Source of the DNA: Crocinitomicaceae bacterium
GTDB lineage: Bacteria > Bacteroidota > Bacteroidia > Flavobacteriales_D > Crocinitomicaceae
Direction: 5' to 3'
Length of the DNA stretch: 42,655 bases
Assembly: GCA_028689775.1 (NCBI GenBank)
Contig: JAQVCM010000022.1
Location: 1-42,655 of the forward strand
Of the stretch, positions 34,623 to 42,655 are shown piece by piece (position 1 is the first letter of the stretch; every line of letters begins with the position of its first letter). The position numbers and the translations under genes are program-made. The notes beneath the pieces are model-generated. The model was not told the origin of the DNA and did no database searches. It worked only from the letters and a program-made list of their open reading frames with translations.

Positions 34623-35581
34623 TGAAAGAAAACTTTATTTTATCTGTATTTTCAATTCTTTTTGGGCTTTCGATGGGATCTTGCAAAAAAGAAATACCCA
34701 TTTTGGAAGAGCCACTTCTGGTGGCACCAGAATCTACGGATTGTCCACCTTTAAAGATTGACACCGGCTACCTTCTTGGAGACCCTTATTTATACAATGA
34801 TTACGCTGCACCCTTCCAATATGGTGCAGTCGTTAATCCAAATAATGATAATGAGATCATCTTCTATGAAGGTATTGCTCCCAATACTCGGCTATATTAT
34901 TATAACTTAGCTACGCATGAGAAAAGAATGTTGCTAGATGAATCAGTTCTTGTCTCAATTTCGTGGAGTAAAAAGGATTGGATTTTATTTCAAAAAAGCG
35001 CTGACTTTAACCTGTATAAAATGAAAAGTAACGGCGACAGTTTAACGCAACTTTCTTTTGGACAAGAATGGTATGAAGCTCAGTGGAATCACGCAGGAGA
35101 TAAATACATCGCTTACTATAAAAATGGACACTGGCCAAGAACTTTTATTTTAAATGAAGATGGTTTAGTAATTGATTCGCTAGCCAACTGGCAACACCAA
35201 TCGGGATCTTGGAGTCATCCAAATTATTACCTCGGGTTCAGAATGAATGAGATTATGATCATGGAAATAGAGACTAAAACCGTTATTAAACATCTTAATC
35301 TTGAAAAAAATGTAAATTTTATAAATTGGGGGTCAATAAATGAGATAATCTATACGCAAGGAAACAAAACGTATAACTACAATCTACTAACAAATGAAAC
35401 CAAACTCATTAAATTCGAATGCTATGTAGGTTATCAAGCCACTTCATTCTCTTCCGATTTTAATAAACTGTTTTTCATGAAAGGAGTAACGTCTTTACAA
35501 GCCAATGGTAAATATTTACATGTTGGGAATATAATCACGATGAATAAAGACGGTAGTAATGAGCAACAAATAAATCCATAA
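34622..35581 (+). CDS. Hypothetical lipoprotein with TolB/WD40-like beta-propeller
   Basis: A 319-residue protein. The N-terminus ends in a lipobox-like LSMGSC (cysteine 21), so it should be lipidated. The body has several repeats of about 45 residues with the look of TolB or PD40 propeller blades (YKMKSNGDSLTQLSFG, then EAQWNHAGDKYIAYY, and NIITMNKDGSNEQQINP at the end). Such propellers usually bind proteins or peptides. Start and stop of neighbours overlap (TAATG in front), so it belongs to one transcript with the barrel-like protein before it and probably with the one after it. Confidence 0.8.
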   Translation: MKENFILSVFSILFGLSMGSCKKEIPILEEPLLVAPESTDCPPLKIDTGYLLGDPYLYNDYAAPFQYGAVVNPNNDNEIIFYEGIAPNTRLYYYNLATHEKRMLLDESVLVSISWSKKDWILFQKSADFNLYKMKSNGDSLTQLSFGQEWYEAQWNHAGDKYIAYYKNGHWPRTFILNEDGLVIDSLANWQHQSGSWSHPNYYLGFRMNEIMIMEIETKTVIKHLNLEKNVNFINWGSINEIIYTQGNKTYNYNLLTNETKLIKFECYVGYQATSFSSDFNKLFFMKGVTSLQANGKYLHVGNIITMNKDGSNEQQINP

Positions 35582-35638
35582 CGATATTAGATTGTTCATT
35601 TTGAATAATGTCGCAGTAAAAAACCAAATAATTGTAGC

Positions 35639-36409
35639 ATGAAATTGATCTTATCAACTATACTTTTTTTAAACGTGTGCTTTTGTTTTGCCCAAGATAA
35701 AAATGATTTTTCAATTGAATTCAATGTCAATAGAGCTCATTATGACATGCAAAGTGCAAATTACATCTTTAGTGGAGATTATTTTGTCGCGATGGTTTCA
35801 CCTCAAAAAGAGGGAACCATTCAATCACTAGATTATGGATTGGATTACAATTTTGGGTTTAGTTATCAACCTTTCAAAGTAATTGATTTTGGTGCTTATG
35901 CTAATTTTCAAAATTCTACGCTAAAACGTTCATTTTTATATGAAGATTATAATATGAATATGTCAAAAGGAAGCACGCGTGCAGCGATAAAAGCTTTTTC
36001 CTTCGGACTTTCTTCTAATTTATATTTGAATAAGCTGTTTCACTTTGATGAAATGACGAATTCTTTTTTCAATAAAATGAGATTTTCATTAGGTGTAAAA
36101 GGAGGAATTGGTTTTAGTTCGTTTGAGGAGCAGATCGCAATTCAAGATTTTAACATTGATTATCGAAATGTACAATATAATGTCACTAATTTTAATGGCA
36201 GGATGGAAGTAGCAATCGGATACCCCATCGTTAATAATTCATTGTTTTCAAATATAGGGTTTAAATTTGGCTATCAATTTTTCAAAACACCTACGCTGAA
36301 AAACTTTGCAGGCCTATCCTTATCGCCATCAAATGATGTAAATTCAGAAATGAACCTTGACTTTTCTGGTATATTTTATGGCATTTACCTTAACATTGGA
36401 AAACACTAA
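35639..36409 (+). CDS. Hypothetical outer-membrane barrel-like protein, paralogue B
   Basis: A 256-residue paralogue of the 33840 product with its own signal peptide (about 1-18, ending CFAQ) and the same motifs along its length, ending LDFSGIFYGIYLNIGKH. It stands 57 bases after the lipoprotein gene and is probably part of the same operon. Its function is unknown; a pair with the lipoprotein in an envelope complex is possible. Confidence 0.8.
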   Translation: MKLILSTILFLNVCFCFAQDKNDFSIEFNVNRAHYDMQSANYIFSGDYFVAMVSPQKEGTIQSLDYGLDYNFGFSYQPFKVIDFGAYANFQNSTLKRSFLYEDYNMNMSKGSTRAAIKAFSFGLSSNLYLNKLFHFDEMTNSFFNKMRFSLGVKGGIGFSSFEEQIAIQDFNIDYRNVQYNVTNFNGRMEVAIGYPIVNNSLFSNIGFKFGYQFFKTPTLKNFAGLSLSPSNDVNSEMNLDFSGIFYGIYLNIGKH

Positions 36410-36436
36410 CTTGGAAGTCAGTTTAAAATGATTTTG

Positions 36437-37399
36437 TTACTGCACCACCAACTCATCAATACAATCAAACAACTTCACACAATGTTGTTTGGTCATGTCA
36501 TGTAAGATGATTTGAGAAGCCAAGGCTAATTGCGTGTAATTCTGAGAAGAATTTCCAAATGACGCAGCACTTGTTTGCCACATTTTAGTAATCAATGCTT
36601 GTCCACCTTCAGTTGGGCTGATTTTATTCACCACCGCTTTTACATTCATCGCACCCGCGTGATATACGTGCAGAACAAATAGACGGAACCATAAATCAGA
36701 TTCGTTATACGTAATTTGATAATCGTTCAAAATTTTCTTCGCTTCAGGTATACAAACACGACTAATTAAACGAGAAGCGCCATAAGCTGATTTTTCGAAA
36801 TCCTTGCGGTCATCGATTGAACTATTTACCGTCAATCCTTGCGCTCTTGCAACAGAAGGCATCAACTGAAATGCGCCATAAGCACCAGCAACTGATTTTT
36901 TCAACTGACCAGGACTTTCAATCAACAAAATCGCTTGTGCATACCAAGGGTCTACACCGTGACTTTCAAAAGCAACAATTCCTCTTGAAATACTTGGATA
37001 GACGTCGTTAAACCTGTAAAAATCATTTTTCCCGGTGGTAATAAAGATTTTTTCATCTTCTGGTAATCTATTTGCCAGCTTTGCGCTGTCTTTGAAAATT
37101 GTTTTCTGAAGCTCCGATTGTTTCGCCCAATCTTTATTTGACATTTTAGCCAAAACAATTCTTGAAGACGCAACATTGATCAAGCAAGAATCTGGCGACA
37201 ACAACATGATTTCTTTCCAGAAATTCGGTTGAGGCAAGGTATTCCAAGATAAATCAAACAGAGGTTTAGCGTTCATCAAAATTCCAGCTTGCTTGATGTT
37301 CGTGTTTTCAACCATTTCATCGTCCCAACTGGTAATTTGGGAGCAAGCAGGGAAAGTAACTAAGAGAGATAATAAAAAGGAGAAGCGCATTATTTTCAT
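36437..37399 (-). CDS. Lytic transglycosylase-like (SLT domain) lipoprotein
   Basis: A 320-residue protein with a lipobox FPAC (cysteine 19), expected in the periplasm, anchored to a membrane. The SLT-type core is seen at about 155-190: catalytic glutamate in ILLIES, then AGAYGAFQLMPSVARAQGL, followed further on by the aromatic YHAGAMNV motif. Such enzymes cleave the MurNAc-GlcNAc bond and form 1,6-anhydro ends. The long N-terminal region (20-140) was not recognised. The start could also be the ATG at 37390. It converges with the 35639 gene. Confidence 0.85.
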   Translation of the reverse strand: MKIMRFSFLLSLLVTFPACSQITSWDDEMVENTNIKQAGILMNAKPLFDLSWNTLPQPNFWKEIMLLSPDSCLINVASSRIVLAKMSNKDWAKQSELQKTIFKDSAKLANRLPEDEKIFITTGKNDFYRFNDVYPSISRGIVAFESHGVDPWYAQAILLIESPGQLKKSVAGAYGAFQLMPSVARAQGLTVNSSIDDRKDFEKSAYGASRLISRVCIPEAKKILNDYQITYNESDLWFRLFVLHVYHAGAMNVKAVVNKISPTEGGQALITKMWQTSAASFGNSSQNYTQLALASQIILHDMTKQHCVKLFDCIDELVVQ

Positions 37400-37536
37400 T
37401 GCAAATGGATTTAGAAATTGAAAATTACTGAATTTTATGAATTTTTCACAATTAGATGAGATTTTCTTTTACATTTCTGTTGTTAACAAACGATTAAATT
37501 GATAAAAGTTACAGATGTTTGTGTTAATTTTACTTT

Positions 37537-37803
37537 GTGAGAATTCTTAATAAAATCATTCAATTTCCTTTTATCCTCTTGGTGAAAATTTATCAATGGA
37601 TTATTAGTCCCTTATTTCCAGCCGTATGTCGCTATACACCAACGTGTTCGCAATACACCATCGAAGCAATTGAAGAATGGGGAGTTTTTAAAGGAATGTA
37701 TTTAGGAGTGAAAAGAATCTCGTCCTGCCACCCTTGGGGCGGACACGGGCACGATCCAGTTCCTAAAAAGCCCCATAAGCCTCATAAGTTAGAAAAAGAG
37801 TAA
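37537..37803 (+). CDS. yidD: Membrane protein insertion efficiency factor YidD
   Basis: An 88-residue protein of the YidD family, which helps YidC insert membrane proteins. The core is typical: [11 protein letters not shown]-like ([14 protein letters not shown]), then [19 protein letters not shown], and [14 protein letters not shown]. The start codon is GTG. The usual neighbours rnpA and yidC are absent here, as often in Bacteroidota. It is divergent from the lytic transglycosylase gene. Confidence 0.95.
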   Translation: MRILNKIIQFPFILLVKIYQWIISPLFPAVCRYTPTCSQYTIEAIEEWGVFKGMYLGVKRISSCHPWGGHGHDPVPKKPHKPHKLEKE

Positions 37804-37979
37804 AATAATTTTTTATTTAGCTTTGATTGCGCAGTCTAGCGTTATTTGGCTTCGTTTTTTTGGCAACGCAAAAAAGGAAGGAATTAGTAACTAAAATGAA
37901 TATTAAATTTTTTAGATTAATATGCTTTTAATAGTATAATCCTTTTTTGCATAAGGCAATGATTCTTGCCAATAATCGC

Positions 37980-38387
37980 TTAAGGCATTTTTATATCAAA
38001 AACCATTTTTACATTATCACCCAAAGTCTGAGCAACCGGACAAGCTCTTCCAGCGGCCAATACTTTTTTTGCTTCTACTTCAGTCCAATTATTTTGACTT
38101 AAATCCAAATCAATTCGAATCTCTGCAATTCGTCGTGGACCTTCGCCCATGATCTTGGTTACTTCAGCTTCTGCGTGTTTTAGTTCGATGTTGTGCGAAT
38201 TGCAATAAATCCCCATGATGGTAATCATGCAAGTTGCATACGAAGTCGCCATTAAATCAGTAGGTGAAAATGCCTCGCCTTTGCCGTGGTTATCAACCGG
38301 AGCATCGGTGAAGATGGTTGTTCCTGATGCAAGATGCGTACAAGAGGTTCTTAAGTTTCCTAAATAACTTACTTTTGAAGTTGCCAT
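37980..38387 (-). CDS. OsmC/Ohr-family protein
   Basis: A 135-residue cytoplasmic protein of the OsmC superfamily, thiol-dependent reductases of organic hydroperoxides. The two redox cysteines are visible: C53 in SYATCMITIM and C116 in GRACPVAQTL. The N-terminal GEAFSPTDLMATS is also typical. Whether it belongs to the OsmC, Ohr or YhfA-like branch was not decided. It is divergent from lipA. Confidence 0.92.
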   Translation of the reverse strand: MATSKVSYLGNLRTSCTHLASGTTIFTDAPVDNHGKGEAFSPTDLMATSYATCMITIMGIYCNSHNIELKHAEAEVTKIMGEGPRRIAEIRIDLDLSQNNWTEVEAKKVLAAGRACPVAQTLGDNVKMVFDIKMP

Positions 38388-38456
38388 GTATTTGATAATT
38401 TTATGTTATAATTAAATCTTTGATTTTAAAACCAAACTTGAGTTGTCAAAAAAGCG

Positions 38457-38464
38457 TAACTTTG
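38457..38464 (+). promoter_or_regulatory. Possible -7 element of the lipA promoter
   Basis: TAACTTTG fits TAnnTTTG, with a TTG at 38438-38440 (spacing 16). It would give lipA a leader of about 150 bases, in which no riboswitch was recognised. Confidence 0.4.
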
Positions 38465-38622
38465 TTGCTTAAACTTCAAGCAAGGATTGGGGTAAAAATA
38501 CTGATTTTTGAAACGATGTAAAGGTCAAGGACATTAAATTTTACAACATTCATAAACAAGACATCTTATTAATTGACAAAAGCCAGTTTATTTAATACTG
38601 ACTTTTTAAAATTGACATAAAA

Positions 38623-39504
38623 ATGAGCGAAATTCTCGAGACTGAAAACGAACGAATTAGAATTAAAAAACCAAAGTGGTTACGCGTAAAATTGCCAACT
38701 GGAGAAGAGTATCGTAAAGTACGTGCAATTGTAGACGAACATAAATTACACACCATCTGCGAAAGCGGTAGTTGCCCAAATATGGGTGAATGTTGGGGAG
38801 AAGGTACAGCAACTTTCATGATTCTTGGAAATATTTGTACCAGAAGTTGTGGTTTCTGCGCTGTTCAAACGGGTCGTCCTTTAGAGGTTGATATGTTTGA
38901 ACCAGGTAAAATTGCACATTCCGTGAAAACAATGGGTGTAAAACATTGCGTAATTACTTCTGTAGATAGAGATGATTTGAAAGATGGTGGCTCTGAAATT
39001 TGGATGCAAACGGTTCGCGCGGTTCGCAATCAATCTCCAGAAACAACGATGGAAACCTTGATTCCTGATTTTGCAGGGAAATGGGAAAATCTACAAAACA
39101 TCATTGATGTTGCCCCAGAAATTGTTTCACACAACTTAGAAACGGTAAGAAGGTTAACCAAGGCTGTTCGAATTCAAGCGCGATACGACCGAAGTTTAGA
39201 AGTGCTTTTCCGTCTTAAAAAAGGTGGAATGCGCACAAAGTCAGGCGTAATGCTTGGTTTGGGTGAAACGCACGAAGAGGTCTTGGAAACCATGGAAGAT
39301 TTAAGAAGTGTAAACGTCGACATCTTAACATTGGGACAATACCTTCAGCCAACACCAAAGCATTTGCCGGTTGCAGAATTTGTTACTCCAGAACGTTTTG
39401 CTGAATATCAAGAAATAGGATTAAAGATGGGTTTCAAATATGTAGAAAGTGGACCGTTGGTTCGTTCTTCCTACCATGCTGAAAAACACATGTTTGATAT
39501 GTAA
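38623..39504 (+). CDS. lipA: Lipoyl synthase
   Basis: Radical-SAM enzyme that inserts two sulfur atoms into the octanoyl group on the lipoyl domains of pyruvate and 2-oxoglutarate dehydrogenases. Both cluster motifs are intact: the auxiliary cluster CX4CX5C (C46, C51, C57) and the radical-SAM CX3CX2C (C72, C76, C79). The C-terminal RSSYHA supplies the serine ligand of the auxiliary cluster. 293 residues is normal. An ABC transporter gene follows after eight bases, probably cotranscribed. Confidence 0.97.
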   Translation: MSEILETENERIRIKKPKWLRVKLPTGEEYRKVRAIVDEHKLHTICESGSCPNMGECWGEGTATFMILGNICTRSCGFCAVQTGRPLEVDMFEPGKIAHSVKTMGVKHCVITSVDRDDLKDGGSEIWMQTVRAVRNQSPETTMETLIPDFAGKWENLQNIIDVAPEIVSHNLETVRRLTKAVRIQARYDRSLEVLFRLKKGGMRTKSGVMLGLGETHEEVLETMEDLRSVNVDILTLGQYLQPTPKHLPVAEFVTPERFAEYQEIGLKMGFKYVESGPLVRSSYHAEKHMFDM

Positions 39505-39512
39505 CTAAATAG

Positions 39513-41276
39513 ATGGCTAGTCAAACAAAATTAGATTTAAAAGTTTTTAAAAGGCTGATTTTCTTTGTGAAATCGTATCGAAAGATCCTAATCTTCTCGT
39601 TGCTTTGCACATTGACACTTTCTGCTTTAACTCCGCTGCGTCCAATGATTATTGGAAGTATGGTGAATGATTACATCATCGATTCTCAAAATGGTTCGGC
39701 TTTGCTGAATTGGACGCTAATCTTATTAGGATTATTATTATTCGAAGGCTTGTTTCAATTTCTGAATGCTTATTTCAGTAATTTATTGGCACAATCGGTT
39801 ATCAGAGATATTCGAAAACGCTTATTCAAACATTTGGTTTCTTTCCGAATGAAATACTTCGATAAAACTCCGATTGGAAATTTAGTAACACGTTTAGTCT
39901 CAGACATCGAAGCAATTTCAGAAGTTTTTTCCTCTGGATTGATTGATATATTGGGAGATTTACTGATGTTGATTGTGGTTATTGCACTGATGTTCTTTAC
40001 CAATTGGCATCTTTCTTTGATGGTTTTGTTGCCGATTCCTTTGCTGTTAATTGCGACCAGAATTTTCGCGAAAGCCATGCGACGCGCTTTCCAGCAAGAA
40101 CGTTTGCAAGTGACAAGATTAAACACGTTTGTTCAAGAGCATATTTCTGGAATGTCGATCGTGCAATTATTTAACCGTGAAAAGAAAGAATATGCTGCGT
40201 TTAAGGAGATTAATCACGGTCACAAACAAGCGCAGATTAACGCAGTTTGGGCATTTTCGATTTTCTTTCCTGTAGTTGAGATCTTATCTTCTTTATCCAT
40301 CGCACTGATGTTGGTTTGGGGAGGATTCCAGTTTCTAGGAGACAATCAGCCTGATGCTGGGAAAATGTACAAGGAGATTTTCGAATTCACCTTGTGGATC
40401 AACATGCTTTTTCGTCCAATTCGCCAACTAGCAGATAAGTTCAACATTCTACAACGTGGTGTTGTTCGCGCTGAACGCGTATTTGAGATTTTGGATATGA
40501 ACGAAGATGTTCAAGAGCAAGGAAAAATAACATCCATTGACTTCAATCAATCCATTCACTTCAAAGATGTGAGTTTTGCATACATTGATGAAGATTGGGT
40601 TTTGAAAAACTTGAATTTATCGATTGAGAAAGGGAAGATGGTCGCGTTTGTCGGTGCGACAGGTGCTGGTAAAACATCTATTGTTAATTTGTTAGGTCGT
40701 TTTTATGAATACCAAAAAGGTCAAATTCTTTTAGGTGAAACTGATATTCAAGAGTTAGAACTTGCGTACTTGCGTAAAAACATAGCCATTGTTTTACAAG
40801 ATGTATTCTTGTTTTCAGGAACGATTTTAAACAACATTACGTTAAGTGATCCTGATATCTCAAGAGAAGAAGTGATCATTGCTTCGAAAGCTGTTGGTGC
40901 ACACGATTTTATCATGCGTTTACCTGGCGGCTACGATTATGAAGTCGGAGAGCGCGGTGGTGTATTGTCTGTAGGTCAACGACAGTTGTTGGCTTTCATT
41001 CGTGCATACGTTTATAATCCGCACATCTTAATTTTGGATGAAGCAACGTCAAGCGTTGACAACGAAACAGAGACTTTGATTCAGCACGCAACTGCAAAAT
41101 TGACAAAAGGAAGAACTTCGATTGTGATTGCACACCGTTTATCTACAATTCAAAAAGCGGATAACATCATTGTGTTGGAACGCGGGGAAATTGTAGAAAT
41201 GGGATCACATGCAGATTTAATAGAGAAAGATGGATATTATAGAAAACTGTACGACATTCAGTTTGCTGAGAAGTAA
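39513..41276 (+). CDS. ABC exporter, fused permease and ATPase (MsbA-like)
   Basis: A 587-residue half-transporter: six membrane helices in the N-terminal half (about 25-310), then the ATPase with Walker A GATGAGKTS (near 380), the signature LSVGQRQ (near 484), Walker B ILILDEATSSVD (near 506) and a switch histidine in IAHRLST. It acts as a dimer at the inner membrane. Lipids, lipopolysaccharide precursors or drugs are exported by relatives, so the substrate cannot be read from sequence. It is probably in one operon with lipA. Confidence 0.93.
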   Translation: MASQTKLDLKVFKRLIFFVKSYRKILIFSLLCTLTLSALTPLRPMIIGSMVNDYIIDSQNGSALLNWTLILLGLLLFEGLFQFLNAYFSNLLAQSVIRDIRKRLFKHLVSFRMKYFDKTPIGNLVTRLVSDIEAISEVFSSGLIDILGDLLMLIVVIALMFFTNWHLSLMVLLPIPLLLIATRIFAKAMRRAFQQERLQVTRLNTFVQEHISGMSIVQLFNREKKEYAAFKEINHGHKQAQINAVWAFSIFFPVVEILSSLSIALMLVWGGFQFLGDNQPDAGKMYKEIFEFTLWINMLFRPIRQLADKFNILQRGVVRAERVFEILDMNEDVQEQGKITSIDFNQSIHFKDVSFAYIDEDWVLKNLNLSIEKGKMVAFVGATGAGKTSIVNLLGRFYEYQKGQILLGETDIQELELAYLRKNIAIVLQDVFLFSGTILNNITLSDPDISREEVIIASKAVGAHDFIMRLPGGYDYEVGERGGVLSVGQRQLLAFIRAYVYNPHILILDEATSSVDNETETLIQHATAKLTKGRTSIVIAHRLSTIQKADNIIVLERGEIVEMGSHADLIEKDGYYRKLYDIQFAEK

Positions 41277-41312
41277 GATTCATTAGTTTATATAGTATAA
41301 CACGATTAGATT

Positions 41313-42173
41313 ATGATAGGTTTAAATATAGGAGGAGTTCCAGAACATTTTAATTATCCATGGAGATTAGCAATCGAAGAAGGTAGATTAAAAAAACTCG
41401 GATTAGATATTCACTGGAGTGATATGAGCGGCGGAACAGGTCAAATGATTCGTGGACTAGAAAATGGTTCAATTGATATCGCTGTTTTACTTACTGAAGG
41501 AATTACAAAAGCCGTTTTAGAAGGATTGGATGTTAAGATTCTTCAAGTTTACGTTACTTCTCCACTACATTGGGGTATTCACGTACCTTTTAAGTCAGAT
41601 ATTCAAAACGTTAGCGAGTTGGAAGACAAGATTTTTGCAATTTCTCGTGAAGGATCAGGTTCGCAATTGATGGCATACGTGAAGGCGGATCAAGAAGGAT
41701 GGGATATTTCAAAATTGAAGTTCAACATTATAGGAGATGTTTACGGTGGATTATGGGCATTACAAAATGACCAAGCTCAAGCCTTCCTGTGGGAGAAGTA
41801 TACAACATATCCTTTTTGCCAACAAGAGAAATGTCGTTACATCGATGAGGTCGTTACACCTTGGCCTTGTTTCGTCATTGCAGTCAGAAATGAAGTATAT
41901 GAAAAGCATTCTGATTTATTAAATGAGATGTGTCAAGTGATAAACACGACTGCAGAAGAAGTGAAAGCAAATCCTGAAACTGCAAATTCGATTAGTTGGC
42001 GATACAACTTACCGATTGAACAAACCAAAGCTTGGTTGGCGGATGTTGACTGGAATTACCAAGGAGATTCTTATCCAGAAGCTTTTGCAGATGTAGTGAA
42101 ATACCTTTTGAAGTTAAATTTAATCAATGAAGAACAGTCGAAAGATTGGAATTCCAAATTATTCTTTAAATAG
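41313..42173 (+). CDS. Substrate-binding-fold protein without signal peptide (NMT1/THI5-like)
   Basis: A 286-residue protein with the type II periplasmic-binding fold. The N-terminus GLNIGGVPEHFNYPWRLAIEEGRLKKLGLDI matches the pattern of NMT1/THI5 and SsuA/TauA-like binding proteins, followed by GSIDIAVLLTEG and ISREGSGSQLMAY. There is no signal peptide and no lipobox, so it should be cytoplasmic, unlike an uptake-system component. No matching importer genes are nearby; the ABC protein just ahead is an exporter type. It may be an enzyme or a ligand sensor. A terminator follows at 42197. Confidence 0.82.
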   Translation: MIGLNIGGVPEHFNYPWRLAIEEGRLKKLGLDIHWSDMSGGTGQMIRGLENGSIDIAVLLTEGITKAVLEGLDVKILQVYVTSPLHWGIHVPFKSDIQNVSELEDKIFAISREGSGSQLMAYVKADQEGWDISKLKFNIIGDVYGGLWALQNDQAQAFLWEKYTTYPFCQQEKCRYIDEVVTPWPCFVIAVRNEVYEKHSDLLNEMCQVINTTAEEVKANPETANSISWRYNLPIEQTKAWLADVDWNYQGDSYPEAFADVVKYLLKLNLINEEQSKDWNSKLFFK

Positions 42174-42196
42174 ACACCTTATATAGATACAAATTT

Positions 42197-42229
42197 AAAC
42201 AAGCCAGAACCTTCAGTTTTGGCTTGTTT
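42197..42229 (+). terminator. Terminator hairpin after the substrate-binding protein gene
   Basis: A 14-base-pair stem (AAACAAGCCAGAAC with GTTTTGGCTTGTTT, one G-U pair) with loop CTTCA. The T-rich tail is short. Confidence 0.75.
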
Positions 42230-42356
42230 GCTTTGTAGCCATTGATATTTCAACGAATTTAGAATAAAACTAAAAATATTTTCGCCTCCAAATTATTACA
42301 TATCAAAACATTAAGAAAAACTTTAAAAATTAATCGAAAATAAATTAAAAAAAGGC

Positions 42357-42386
42357 TTGCCAAACAGAATAAAGGCAGTACCTTTG
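42357..42386 (+). promoter_or_regulatory. Probable rRNA promoter P1
   Basis: TTG at 42357-42359 and TACCTTTG at 42379-42386, 19 bases apart, preceded by an A/T-rich upstream tract typical of strong promoters. Confidence 0.65.
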
Positions 42387-42460
42387 TCCCCGCAAACGAG
42401 CACAACGAAACTTGAAATTAGAGAGACAAACTGAGTAATAGGAGTATGTTTTATTTGATA

Positions 42461-42470
42461 AGTTCTTTAA
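42461..42470 (+). promoter_or_regulatory. boxA-like element
   Basis: AGTTCTTTAA resembles the rRNA antitermination boxA (TGCTCTTTAACA in E. coli). The motif AGTTCTTT recurs at 42648-42655, at the end of the window. Confidence 0.45.
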
Positions 42471-42511
42471 GAGAGTTTTAAAAAAATAGAAAAACTTTTT
42501 TCAACAAAAGC

Positions 42512-42541
42512 TTGTTTATTAAAATTATGTCAGTATCTTTG
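42512..42541 (+). promoter_or_regulatory. Probable rRNA promoter P2
   Basis: TTG at 42512-42514 and TATCTTTG at 42534-42541, again exactly 19 bases apart, followed by CACCCC. Confidence 0.65.
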
Positions 42542-42655
42542 CACCCCGAATCAAACGAGAATCGGGATTTAAAAAAGTGAGTTCAACCTCATAATTGTTT
42601 TAACGAATAGGAAATGAAAGTTTCGATTTGTTTTAATCAATCAAAAAAGTTCTTT

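Larger units (their letters stand above)
42174..42655 (+). other. Terminator and probable rRNA operon leader up to the window edge
   Basis: No gene is present. After a terminator come two tandem promoters and two AGTTCTTT elements (42461-42468, with TTTAAGAGAG after it, and 42648-42655 at the very edge). In Bacteroidota such elements stand ahead of 16S rRNA genes. Confidence 0.6.

Noticed and set aside
37804-37979. Imperfect inverted repeat near 37852-37882 as a yidD terminator
   Set aside because: The CTTCG-T-run/A-run-GGAAG pairing has a mismatch, is very AT-rich and has no proper T tail. The support is too weak to list.
38388-38622. lipA leader searched for a riboswitch
   Set aside because: No conserved aptamer pattern could be recognised by eye.

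Overview
The window looks like a chromosomal segment of a member of the Bacteroidota, most likely order Flavobacteriales and perhaps near Crocinitomicaceae/Fluviicola. The order and family placement is inference. The support is low GC, promoters of the TTG-N17..19-TAnnTTTG type, type IX secretion (T9SS) C-terminal sorting domains of both kinds, and a Bacteroidota-style division and cell-wall cluster with yqeY behind ftsZ and without murF or ddl.

Layout. 1-700: tail of an unknown gene, then a gene-free stretch with a tandem 132-bp hairpin repeat. 700-1392: inorganic pyrophosphatase (ppa). 1629-18001 (minus strand): a compact dcw operon reading mraZ-rsmH-ftsL-ftsI-murE-mraY-murD-[small unknown]-ftsW-murG-murC-ftsQ-ftsA-ftsZ-yqeY. 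Genes overlap or lie within a few bases up to murC; gaps of 41-46 bases separate ftsQ, ftsA and ftsZ. It makes lipid II precursors, moves them to the septum and builds the division ring. Two identical MraZ-type boxes in opposite orientation lie upstream of mraZ. 18477-29064 (plus strand): three large secreted T9SS surface proteins, with a gene between the first two for a protein with a periplasmic TPR domain, one membrane span and a cytoplasmic LuxR-like helix-turn-helix. The three surface-protein genes, but not the regulator gene, carry an 11-bp-periodic TGTC repeat at almost the same distance from their start codons, which suggests a small regulon.

29172-31011: a TerC-family membrane protein and the ribosome-assembly GTPase EngB/YsxC. 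31053-32493 (minus): a CLC transporter with the signature residues of the fluoride/proton antiporter (CLC-F) subclass, preceded by a promoter and a recognisable fluoride riboswitch. An 8-base segment of the aptamer is complementary to the bases just ahead of the start codon. 32526-36409: poorly known envelope genes, including two tandem paralogous beta-barrel-like proteins flanking a lipoprotein, led by an overlapping 51-codon secreted peptide gene. 36437-42173: a lytic transglycosylase-like lipoprotein, yidD, an OsmC-family protein, lipA, an MsbA-like ABC exporter and a substrate-binding-fold protein without a signal peptide.

42174-42655: a terminator, then two tandem strong promoters with boxA-like AGTTCTTT elements. 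This looks like the leader of a ribosomal RNA operon that begins just beyond the right edge. No tRNA gene, CRISPR array, insertion sequence or prophage was seen.
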